Shown: in pieces, positions 1 through 5,461 of the stretch
Layout: each line of letters opens with the position of its first letter
Position numbering within the stretch: position 1 is the stretch's first letter
NCBI GenBank assembly: GCA_900554085.1
Contig: USGA01000062.1
Location: forward strand, 1-5,461
Reading direction: 5' to 3'
DNA: 5,461 nucleotides
Origin: an uncultured Clostridia bacterium
Lineage (GTDB): Bacteria; Bacillota; Clostridia; Christensenellales; CAG-917
The notes under the pieces: generated by a model
Databases searched by the model: none
What the model was told of the DNA's origin: nothing
The model's input: the letters and a program-made list of their open reading frames with translations, nothing else
Translations under genes and position numbers: made by a program

Positions 1-1389
1 GATTTTGTTCACGGGAACACCCGTCCAATCCGCAACCACCGCCGCAATGTCTTCGGCGTACACGGCGGGGGTCTCCCCTCCCGCAAACGTGCCGGCGGCT
101 ATACGTTTCTTGCTTGCCGCTTCGTCAATGAGGTCTATCGCCTTGTCGGGGAGATGACGGTCGGTGATGTATCTTTCCGAAAGCGTAATCGCGGCGGAGA
201 GAGCCTCGTCCGTGATGACCACGCCGTGATAATCCTCGTATTTGCCTTTGAGCCCCCGCAGAATGTCGAGCGCGTCCTCGGGGGCGGGCTGCTCCACTCT
301 GACAGGCTGAAAACGGCGTTCAAGTGCGGGGTCTTTCTCGAAATATTTCGAATATTCGTCGAGAGTCGTCGCGCCTATGGTGCTGAGTTCGCCGCGCGCT
401 AGCATCGGTTTCATTACGTTGGCTATGTCGGGGCCCGACTTGTCGCCGCCGCCCGCGCCCAGCATCGTGTGTATCTCGTCGATGAAAAGGATTATGTTGC
501 CCGCCTTTTTGACGGCGTCGAGCGCGCCTTTGAGGCGTTCTTCGAAATCCCCTCTGTAACGGGTGCCCGCCACAACCGAAGCGATATCGAGCGAAAAAAT
601 GCGCTTGCCCTTCAGGACGTCGGGCACCGCTCCGTCCGCGATTGCCTGGGCAAGCCCTTCCACGACCGCGGATTTTCCCACACCCGCCTCCCCGACAAGC
701 ACGGGGTTGTTCTTGGTCCTGCGGCAAAGTATCTGCACGACGCGCGCAATTTCCTTGTCTCTCCCGACTACGGGGTCGAGTTTGCCCTGCTCCGCCTTTT
801 CGGTCAGGTCGGCACCCAGTTTCGAGAGCGCCGAAGGCACCGTTCCCGTTCCGTCCTCTTCGACGGGGGCGTACACGGACACGTCCTCGCGTCCCATTTC
901 CTCGCGGCGAAGTTCGGCGCCCGCTTTCTCGAAACGAGCGAAATCGGTGGGTTCGCGGTGCGGAGCGTGCCTGGCGGGCTCGCCGATTCTGACGCCAATC
1001 GCTTCGTCGAGCAACTCGGAGAGGTCGTCGGTGTTCACTCCCAGATTCTCAAGCATAGCCACCGCCACACCGTCGCGTTCGTGCAGAAGCGCGGCAAAAA
1101 CGTGCTCGGTGCCGATAACTCCCGAACCGGTGCAGGCGGCAATATCCGCCGCCGTTTCCACACAACGTTTCGCACGCGAGGAAAAACGCACGTTGTCGCG
1201 AGAGTTGCGCCACGGTATCATCTGTGCGATGTCACGCGGAGATATGCCGAGTCTCCTCAGAACTTCGGCGGCGGCACCCGAATCGGATATGCCGACCAGC
1301 AGGTGTTCGGTGCCGAGAATACCGCCCGTCCTCGACGCGCAGTCGACGGCAACCCTTATGGCGTAATCGCAGTTTTCGGAAAAGTTCAT
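1..1389 (-). CDS. clpC: ClpC-type Hsp100 AAA+ unfoldase, 3' part cut by window edge
   Basis: ATP-driven unfoldase that passes substrates, including phospho-arginine-tagged proteins, to the ClpP protease in the cytosol. The first 463 codons are present and the frame is open to the edge. Residues 1-132 form a Clp N-domain with two repeats carrying GTEHLLVGI (26-34) and GTEHVFAAL (93-101). E28 and E95 match the two glutamates that bind phospho-arginine in Bacillus ClpC. A charged linker follows (about 136-190). The first AAA+ module has Walker A GEAGVGKS (233-240), pore loop GTRYRG (275-280), Walker B ILFIDE (300-305), sensor region IGATT (338-342), arginine finger ERRF (357-360) and LPDKAIDLIDEA (413-424). 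DWTGVPVNKI (454-463) marks the junction with the missing second module. Oddly, only about 20 residues separate DEA from that junction, so the M domain is absent. The ATG lies 1 nt after the mcsB stop, with GGAG at 1396-1399. ClpA/ClpE-like is the alternative, but the operon favours ClpC. Confidence 0.95.
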   Translation of the reverse strand, partial: MNFSENCDYAIRVAVDCASRTGGILGTEHLLVGISDSGAAAEVLRRLGISPRDIAQMIPWRNSRDNVRFSSRAKRCVETAADIAACTGSGVIGTEHVFAALLHERDGVAVAMLENLGVNTDDLSELLDEAIGVRIGEPARHAPHREPTDFARFEKAGAELRREEMGREDVSVYAPVEEDGTGTVPSALSKLGADLTEKAEQGKLDPVVGRDKEIARVVQILCRRTKNNPVLVGEAGVGKSAVVEGLAQAIADGAVPDVLKGKRIFSLDIASVVAGTRYRGDFEERLKGALDAVKKAGNIILFIDEIHTMLGAGGGDKSGPDIANVMKPMLARGELSTIGATTLDEYSKYFEKDPALERRFQPVRVEQPAPEDALDILRGLKGKYEDYHGVVITDEALSAAITLSERYITDRHLPDKAIDLIDEAASKKRIAAGTFAGGETPAVYAEDIAAVVADWTGVPVNKI

Positions 1390-1390
1390 A

Positions 1391-2416
1391 TCATTCTCCA
1401 AGTGCGGCACGCACGTATCTCGCCCGTGCCGTATCCCGTTCCGAATCGGAGTGTTCACCCGCGCCCAGCATAAGTTCCAGATTGGCGGCAGAACACAGAA
1501 CAAGCAGTTTATCGAGCAATTCGGTGCCTTTAAGTGGCACTACGCCCAGAATCACCCCGAGTTTTGCGTCGGAGATTAGTCTCATCAGTTCGGCGGCGGA
1601 CAGCCTGTACGCGTCGCGAAGAACGGCGTAACTGCGCGCCACGCGGTCCAGAAGTTCCGTCCTTGCCCGCCGCGACAGTTCGTCGAGCGCACACCTTTCG
1701 CGATAGCACATTTCCACCGTGGCACGCTCGATTACGTCTATTATTTCTCGTTCGTCCGCGCCGAGAGTGCGGGTGTTGGACAACTGATACATATCGCCTT
1801 TGGCTTCGCTGCCCTCCCCGTACACACCTCGCACCGTCAGTCCGTAACCGCGAATGAACGCCGTCAACGCGTTTTCGATGTCGCCCGCGAGTTTGAGCGC
1901 AGGAAGAAACAGCATAGTCGAAGCGCGCATACCCGTGCCGAGGTTTGTCGGACAGGCGGTAAGGTAACCGAGGTCCTTGTCGAAGGCGACGTCCACCTCC
2001 GCGGCGAGACGCTCGTCATAACAGGCAATACGTTCGTATGCCGCCCCGAGTCGGAAACCGCGCTGCACACATTGTTCGCGCACACGGTCCTCTTCGTTGA
2101 GCATCACGGAGACGCCTTCCGATTTTTCGAGTATGACCGCCCCCGTAAGCGAGTTTTCGGCGAGCGACGGCGAAATGAGATGCCGTTCTATCATCGCCAT
2201 TTTCTGCACTTCGTCAAGTTCGCTCATCAGGTAGAAATTGAAATCGAACAGCCCTTCCGCCGCGCGTCTCGCGCCGCGCATAAACTGCAATATCTTCTTC
2301 CTGTCCCGCTCCGTCGACCTGTGCGGAAACGGCAATCCCTCCACATTGCGGGCAAGCCGTATCCTCGACGACACGACGTTGCACCTCGTCAGTTCGGCTA
2401 TCTCACATTTAGTCAC
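1391..2416 (-). CDS. mcsB: Protein-arginine kinase McsB
   Basis: Phosphagen-kinase-fold enzyme that phosphorylates arginine side chains on proteins, marking them for ClpC-ClpP. The 341 residues (Bacillus McsB is about 363) show VVSSRIRLARN (14-24), ERHLISP (77-83), the catalytic-acid loop NEED (107-110), YLTACPTNLGTGMRAS (151-166) with the presumed catalytic Cys155, and RGVYGEGSEA (196-205). ERD (326-328) near the C-terminus matches the arginine-aspartate pair of the phospho-arginine pocket in Geobacillus McsB. The usual His after NEED is Arg111 here. I chose the GTG start at 2416 because AAGGGGG (2422-2428) sits 5 nt upstream and the family homology starts soon after. A TTG at 2488 would add 24 arginine-rich residues without family character. 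The gene overlaps mcsA by 8 nt and runs to within 1 nt of clpC, implying translational coupling. Confidence 0.96.
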   Translation of the reverse strand: MTKCEIAELTRCNVVSSRIRLARNVEGLPFPHRSTERDRKKILQFMRGARRAAEGLFDFNFYLMSELDEVQKMAMIERHLISPSLAENSLTGAVILEKSEGVSVMLNEEDRVREQCVQRGFRLGAAYERIACYDERLAAEVDVAFDKDLGYLTACPTNLGTGMRASTMLFLPALKLAGDIENALTAFIRGYGLTVRGVYGEGSEAKGDMYQLSNTRTLGADEREIIDVIERATVEMCYRERCALDELSRRARTELLDRVARSYAVLRDAYRLSAAELMRLISDAKLGVILGVVPLKGTELLDKLLVLCSAANLELMLGAGEHSDSERDTARARYVRAALGE

Positions 2417-2744
2417 GCGCGCCCCCTTCGGGACGGCTTCCCGTGTGGCGGAGAGACGCCTGCGTGGCGTCCGCCGCGGCGAGCGCAACCTCTCTCATAT
2501 TCCTGTAGCAGTCGGGGCAACCGAACGTGAAAGTTCTCGCAAAATCCTGAGCCGTCCAGCCGCAGGAAGGACATTCCTTGCCCTTCCGTGCGTTCTTCTC
2601 CTGCATAGCCTCGAACGGCGAAACTCCCGAACGGAGTATGGACACATAACACTCTTTGCAAAAGCGGTATTCGGCGACGCCGTTGTTGACGACGGTTCTG
2701 TCCGAAAGCGTGGCTTCCCTTATTCCGCAATAGTCACAAACCAT
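2409..2744 (-). CDS. mcsA: McsA, zinc-finger activator of McsB, short form without UVR motif
   Basis: Cytosolic partner that stimulates the McsB arginine kinase. From the ATG at 2744 it is 111 residues and begins MVCDYCG, like other McsA proteins. Four CxxC knuckles form two zinc fingers: C3/C6 with C29/C32, and C58/C61 with C76/C79. The second finger reads ECPSCGWTAQDF...FGCPDCY, close to Bacillus McsA. The protein then has a short alanine-rich stretch and stops after HTGSRPEGGARD, about where the family's H-x-GK-x-P segment lies. The C-terminal UVR motif found in Bacillus McsA (about 185 aa) is therefore missing. An in-frame TTG at 2816 was rejected because it lies inside the -35 element of the gene's own promoter. 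The ribosome-binding site is weak (GGG at 2751-2753). First gene of the mcsA-mcsB-clpC operon; its stop overlaps the mcsB start. Confidence 0.93.
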   Translation of the reverse strand: MVCDYCGIREATLSDRTVVNNGVAEYRFCKECYVSILRSGVSPFEAMQEKNARKGKECPSCGWTAQDFARTFTFGCPDCYRNMREVALAAADATQASLRHTGSRPEGGARD

Positions 2745-2787
2745 ACCGTACCCGATTGCGCGAGCGCGCGACGTAATAACACTGTCG

Positions 2788-2816
2788 ATTATACCTTGCT
2801 CTCGGTTGTTTTGCAA
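2788..2816 (-). promoter_or_regulatory. Sigma-A-type promoter of mcsA-mcsB-clpC
   Basis: On the minus strand, TTGCAA (2816-2811) is followed by a 17-bp spacer and a perfect TATAAT (2793-2788). The predicted transcription start near 2781 leaves a leader of about 37 nt before the mcsA ATG at 2744. That leader contains a GC-rich inverted repeat, GCGCG-AG-CGCGC (2758-2769), close to the ribosome-binding site. No CtsR heptad repeats and no CIRCE element were seen around it, so stress control by those routes is not supported by this sequence. Confidence 0.75.
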
Positions 2817-2833
2817 TATAAATCGTGTATAAT
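2806..2833 (+). promoter_or_regulatory. Sigma-A-type promoter of dinB, possibly leaderless
   Basis: TTGTTT (2806-2811), a 16-bp spacer and a perfect TATAAT (2828-2833). The expected start of transcription, 6-7 nt later, coincides with the GTG at 2840 that best fits the DinB N-terminus. The -35 shares base 2811 with the -35 of the opposing mcsA promoter. No LexA-type operator (CGAAC-N4-GTTCG) was seen here. Confidence 0.6.
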
Positions 2834-2839
2834 AAGGGC

Positions 2840-4066
2840 GTGGACAAAGTCATACTGCATTGCGACCTCAACAATTTTTACGCGTCGGTCGAACAACTCT
2901 CGCACCCCGAATTCGACGGGCTTCCCATTGCCGTGAGCGGCAATCCCGAAGTGCGCCACGGTATAGTGCTGGCAAAAAATATGCTGGCAAAGAATGCGGG
3001 AGTTACAACGGGCGAGCCGTTGTGGTCCGCGCGGCGCAAATGCCCCGATATCGTTTTCCTGCCGCCGCATTTCGAGGACTACGTCCGCATAAGCAAAGAG
3101 GTTTTCGCCATTTACACGGAATTCACCGACCGCGTGGAAAGTTTCGGCCTCGACGAATGTTGGCTTGACGTCACGGCGTCGGTCAGGCTTCTCGGCGACG
3201 GCAAAACCATTGCCGACAAGATTCGCGAGACGGTGAAAGCCCGCACCGGACTGACGATTTCCGTCGGCGTGTCGTTCACCAAAGTGCTTGCAAAACTCGG
3301 CAGCGACCTCAAAAAACCCGACGCCACGGTCGTGTTGTCGCGCGAGAATTATATGGACGTCATCGGCAATATGCCGCCCTCCGTGCTCATTATGATAGGC
3401 TCGCGCACGGCGGCAAAACTCCACGACCTCGGCATAACAACCGTGCGCCGTCTGGCGGAAGCCGACCGCAATCTGCTCCGCTCGCGGTTCGGGATAATCG
3501 CCGACAAGATGTCGGACGCCGCCCGCGGAGTCGAAAACGGCGAGGTGTCGCTTTACTACTCCACCCGCATACCGAAGAGCGTAAGCCACGGCACGACCAC
3601 GCCGCGCGATATGACGTCGGAAGACGACGCCCGCACGGTAATTTACGCGCTCAGCGAACTTGTGGCAATGAGACTGCGCCGCTATAATATGACTGCGAGC
3701 GGTATATCCCTCTCCCTTCGGCGAGCCGACCTCAGCGGAATGTCCAGGCAATGCGTTCTGCCCCGCTCCACCTCGAACGCCACCGACATAGCCGAAGGGG
3801 CAATGAAACTGCTCTCCGAAATGCACACTTTTCCCGCGCCTCTGCGCGCCCTCTCGGTGGGGGCAACCAGACTGTCCCAAAGCGGCGCCGAGCAACTCTC
3901 TCTGTTTGACGACGAGTATGCGGGGCGCGAAGAAAAACTGGAAAAATGCGTCGACAGCATACGCGGAAAATACGGCTACAAGGCTATGAAACGCGGGGTC
4001 GTTATGGACGGCGACATCGTCCTCAATCTGCACGAGGAAGACGACTTCCTGCCGTTCAAACGCTGA
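2840..4066 (+). CDS. dinB: DNA polymerase IV (Y-family translesion polymerase)
   Basis: Low-fidelity polymerase that copies past DNA lesions. From GTG 2840 it is 408 residues. The palm starts VILHCDLNNFYASVE (4-18), with metal ligand D9 and a tyrosine steric gate at Y14, as in Dpo4. The second catalytic pair is D105-E106 in SFGLDECWLDVT. The segment SVGVSFTKVLAKLGSD (141-156) is typical of the family. A helix-hairpin-helix thumb region follows (about 180-230), then the little finger. QLSLF (352-356) is a canonical sliding-clamp-binding motif, followed by an acidic/basic tail. The length is normal. An upstream in-frame GTG at 2825 would add only MYNKG and overlaps the -10 region. The chosen GTG has no properly spaced Shine-Dalgarno site (AAGGG is 1 nt away). 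It is divergent from mcsA. Whether it is the cell's only Y-family enzyme cannot be seen. Confidence 0.95.
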   Translation: MDKVILHCDLNNFYASVEQLSHPEFDGLPIAVSGNPEVRHGIVLAKNMLAKNAGVTTGEPLWSARRKCPDIVFLPPHFEDYVRISKEVFAIYTEFTDRVESFGLDECWLDVTASVRLLGDGKTIADKIRETVKARTGLTISVGVSFTKVLAKLGSDLKKPDATVVLSRENYMDVIGNMPPSVLIMIGSRTAAKLHDLGITTVRRLAEADRNLLRSRFGIIADKMSDAARGVENGEVSLYYSTRIPKSVSHGTTTPRDMTSEDDARTVIYALSELVAMRLRRYNMTASGISLSLRRADLSGMSRQCVLPRSTSNATDIAEGAMKLLSEMHTFPAPLRALSVGATRLSQSGAEQLSLFDDEYAGREEKLEKCVDSIRGKYGYKAMKRGVVMDGDIVLNLHEEDDFLPFKR

Positions 4067-4086
4067 CCGCACCGTAGTCCGCGCGG

Positions 4087-4098
4087 GCAATTAATTGC
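4087..4098. repeat. Perfect 12-bp palindrome between dinB and rdgB
   Basis: GCAATTAATTGC reads identically on both strands, 20 nt after the dinB stop. Just before it is the 8-bp palindrome CCGCGCGG (4079-4086). Neither is followed by a T-tract, so they do not form a standard intrinsic terminator. A protein-binding site is possible. The rest of the 99-bp gap holds an AT-rich stretch (4121-4137, with TACTAT/TATAAA) that may serve as a -10, but I found no convincing -35 at the right spacing. Confidence 0.4.
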
Positions 4099-4165
4099 AC
4101 GAAATCAAGGTTTACAGCCTCAAAATACTATATAAAAACGCAATTATGCACAAAGGAAAGGCAAT

Positions 4166-4744
4166 ATGAAAATCGCAATCGCCACCAACAATATGAACAA
4201 ACTCCGCGAAATCCGCGCCATTCTCGGCGACTTTTTCGAAGAGGCCCTTTCACTCGGCGACCTCGGAATTCACACCGACATAGAAGAGACCGGCCCCACA
4301 CTCACCGAGAACGCGCTCATCAAAGCGCGCACCATACGCGATATGACGGGACTGCCCGCCCTCGCCGATGACAGCGGACTTATGGTGGACGCGCTGGACG
4401 GCGCTCCCGGGGTGTATTCCGCACGCTATGCGGGTGAGGAACACGACGACAAAAAAAATAACGCCCTGCTCCTCAAAAACCTTGCAGGCAAGCCTCGCAA
4501 CGCGCGCTTCTGCTCCGTAATCGCCATTTGCTACCCCGACGGGCGCGAACTCACCGCCGAGGGCAGCGTGGAAGGCGTTATACTCGAGGAAGAACGCGGC
4601 AAAGGCGGATTCGGCTACGACCCTCTTTTCTTCTCGCCCGAACTCGGCAAAACCTTTGCCGAAGCCGCTCCCGAGGAGAAAAACTCCGTCAGCCACCGCT
4701 CCCGCGCCCTGCACAATATGCTCTCACTCCTGCAAAACAATTAA
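4166..4744 (+). CDS. rdgB: XTP/dITP diphosphatase (Ham1/RdgB family)
   Basis: Hydrolyses non-canonical purine nucleotides (dITP, XTP, dXTP) to monophosphate and pyrophosphate, keeping deaminated bases out of DNA and RNA. At 192 residues it has normal length. Visible motifs are ATNNMNKL (6-13) for phosphate and base binding, EETGPTLTENA (40-50), LADDSGL (66-72) with the likely catalytic Asp69, GAPGVYSARYAG (79-90), GGFGYDPLF (147-155) and SHRSRAL (176-182). The ATG is 4 nt after a strong AAGGAAAGG ribosome-binding site (4153-4161). A phosphoesterase gene follows 49 nt downstream, the same order as ysnA-ysnB of Bacillus subtilis, so the two are probably co-transcribed. Together with dinB upstream it suggests a loose mutation-control grouping (inference). 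Confidence 0.96.
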   Translation: MKIAIATNNMNKLREIRAILGDFFEEALSLGDLGIHTDIEETGPTLTENALIKARTIRDMTGLPALADDSGLMVDALDGAPGVYSARYAGEEHDDKKNNALLLKNLAGKPRNARFCSVIAICYPDGRELTAEGSVEGVILEEERGKGGFGYDPLFFSPELGKTFAEAAPEEKNSVSHRSRALHNMLSLLQNN

Positions 4745-4793
4745 CACAGCACACGCACCTTACGTCATTGACGAAAAAGTCGGCTTGAACTAT

Positions 4794-5267
4794 ATGAAAA
4801 CTATCCTCGCCTTTTCCGATTCACACGGCGCGCCGCTCCCCGAGCGGTTGATTTCCGTGGCGCGGGAGAGTGATTACGTCTTTTTCCTCGGCGACGGGCT
4901 CAGCGGCCTGCGCGAAATTGCGGACCTTGACAATCTGTATTTCGTCAAGGGCAACTGCGACTCTTACCCTGCCCCCGAAGAGCGCGTGCTCGAAGTCGAA
5001 AACGTGCGGGTGTTCCTCACGCACGGGCACCTCTACCGTGTGAAAAGCGACCTGCTCAATCTTTCGCTCCGCGCCAAGGAACTGGGGTGTTCTCTCGCCT
5101 TTTTCGGTCATACGCACCTTGCCGAGGAAGTCAAGGCAGACGGCGTGACCCTCGTCAATCCCGGAGCGCTTGCCTATCCTATGTCGGGCGTACCGTCCTA
5201 TGCCTACACGGTCATAAACGGCGACAAAACTGTGACAACGCTTGTGAATTTGCAGAGCGAAAAATGA
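4794..5267 (+). CDS. yfcE: YfcE/YsnB-family metallophosphoesterase
   Basis: Small calcineurin-like phosphoesterase (157 residues) of the YfcE/MJ0936 group. Relatives hydrolyse model phosphodiesters with two bound metal ions; the natural substrate is not established. Metal-binding residues appear in the expected order: D9 and H11 in FSDSHG, D34 in LGDG, N54 in KGNCD, H77 in THGH, and H106/H108 in GHTH, with VNPGAL (121-126) after them. The ATG at 4794 is chosen because MKTILAFSDSHG matches the family start. Extending to 4656 would overlap rdgB and add unrelated residues. There is no clear Shine-Dalgarno site, and the 49-nt gap after rdgB shows no usable promoter, so read-through from rdgB is likely. 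No signal peptide or membrane segment is seen; it is cytosolic. Confidence 0.92.
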   Translation: MKTILAFSDSHGAPLPERLISVARESDYVFFLGDGLSGLREIADLDNLYFVKGNCDSYPAPEERVLEVENVRVFLTHGHLYRVKSDLLNLSLRAKELGCSLAFFGHTHLAEEVKADGVTLVNPGALAYPMSGVPSYAYTVINGDKTVTTLVNLQSEK

Positions 5268-5315
5268 TTGCCGAGAAAATGCGTTTTTCTTGCTCACGCA
5301 CTTTCCGTCAAATCG

Positions 5316-5344
5316 TTGACAACCATTCCGCGCTGTGATAGAAT
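5316..5344 (+). promoter_or_regulatory. Strong extended -10 promoter of tRNA-Gly
   Basis: Consensus -35 TTGACA (5316-5321), a 17-bp spacer and TAGAAT (5339-5344), preceded by TG at 5336-5337 in the extended -10 position. Transcription should start near 5351, giving a leader of about 34 nt before the mature tRNA. The match is the best in the window, as expected for a stable-RNA gene. Confidence 0.8.
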
Positions 5345-5360
5345 TTTCAAGCATTGCGAG

Positions 5361-5375
5361 AAGCCGAAGCGGCTT
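5361..5375 (+). other. Small hairpin in the tRNA-Gly leader
   Basis: AAGCCG-AAG-CGGCTT forms a perfect 6-bp stem with a 3-nt loop, 9 nt before the mature tRNA 5' end. Only three T residues follow the stem, so it is a poor terminator. It may influence RNase P processing of the 5' leader or be incidental. Confidence 0.35.
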
Positions 5376-5384
5376 TCGACAGTT

Positions 5385-5458
5385 GCGGGTGTAGTTCAAT
5401 GGTAGAATACCAGCCTTCCAAGCTGGCTACGTGGGTTCGATTCCCATCACCCGCTCCA
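5385..5458 (+). tRNA. tRNA-Gly (anticodon UCC)
   Basis: A complete cloverleaf can be drawn. The acceptor stem is GCGGGTG (5385-5391) with CACCCGC (5448-5454). The D arm is GTTC/GAAT (5394-5397 with 5405-5408). The anticodon stem is CCAGC/GCTGG with anticodon TCC at 5417-5419. The T arm is GTGGG-TTCGATT-CCCAT (5431-5447). The discriminator is T5455 and CCA is encoded (5456-5458). It reads GGA and probably other GGN codons. It has its own promoter upstream. Further tRNA genes may follow beyond the window edge. Confidence 0.97.
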
Positions 5459-5461
5459 ATA

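Noticed and set aside
469..1473. 334-codon and 267-codon plus-strand open frames across clpC
   Set aside because: Both are antisense to ClpC, whose AAA+ motifs are unmistakable; their composition is repetitive in Ser/Arg/Pro with no domain.
2417..2488. Upstream TTG start for mcsB adding 24 residues
   Set aside because: The extension is arginine-rich, overlaps mcsA by 80 nt and resembles no McsB; the GTG at 2416 has a good ribosome-binding site.
2745..2816. Upstream TTG start for mcsA adding 24 residues
   Set aside because: The TTG is part of the -35 box, so it lies before the transcription start; family members begin at the MVCDYC position.
2789..4090. 433-codon open frame on the minus strand opposite dinB
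   Set aside because: It lies wholly antisense to a clear DinB with catalytic residues and clamp motif, is rich in His/Arg/Gly/Val without any recognisable motif, and fits a codon-bias shadow in GC-rich DNA.
4656..4793. N-terminal extension of the phosphoesterase
   Set aside because: It lies mostly inside rdgB, encodes a Pro/Arg/Cys-rich stretch unlike the family, and precedes the canonical MKTILAFSDSHG start.
4768..4796. Promoter-like TTGACG-17-TATATG before the phosphoesterase gene
   Set aside because: The -10 overlaps the start codon, so transcription would begin inside the gene and could not express the full protein.
5274..5290. Hairpin AGAAAA-TGCGT-TTTTCT after the phosphoesterase gene as a terminator
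   Set aside because: The stem is almost entirely A-T and too weak for a confident intrinsic terminator, although some transcription may end here.

Overview
The window looks like chromosomal DNA from a GC-rich member of the Bacillota (Firmicutes), most likely an uncultured Clostridia-type organism. The grounds are the mcsA-mcsB-clpC protein-arginine-phosphorylation operon, which is a Firmicutes signature, the rdgB/YsnB-type phosphoesterase pair also known from Bacillus, Shine-Dalgarno sites, and a tRNA with an encoded CCA end. I cannot name a genus. There is no sign of a mobile element, phage or CRISPR array.

The left half is one leftward operon: mcsA (2744-2409), mcsB (2416-1391) and clpC (1389 to the window edge). 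The genes overlap by 8 nt or are separated by 1 nt. McsB is a protein-arginine kinase, McsA its zinc-finger activator, and ClpC the Hsp100 unfoldase that recognises phospho-arginine-tagged proteins and feeds them to ClpP. Only the N-domain, the first AAA+ module and the first residues of the junction to the second module of ClpC are inside the window. The ctsR repressor gene that commonly heads this operon is not present here, and no CtsR or CIRCE operator was seen.

A gap of about 95 bp (2745-2839) holds two divergent sigma-A-type promoters whose -35 elements touch. One drives mcsA leftward; the other drives dinB (DNA polymerase IV) rightward and probably makes a leaderless mRNA. After dinB come rdgB (nucleotide-pool house-cleaning pyrophosphatase), a YfcE/YsnB-family metallophosphoesterase, and a tRNA-Gly(UCC) with its own strong extended -10 promoter. 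The rightward genes share a loose theme of controlling mutation (translesion synthesis and removal of damaged dNTPs).

The most interesting signal is a matched domain loss in the leftward operon. ClpC lacks the coiled-coil M domain, which contains a UVR-like motif, between its AAA+ modules. McsA ends just before the point where its usual C-terminal UVR motif would start. The catalytic and phospho-arginine-reading residues nevertheless look intact. This suggests a stripped-down version of the McsB-ClpC system with different adaptor control.
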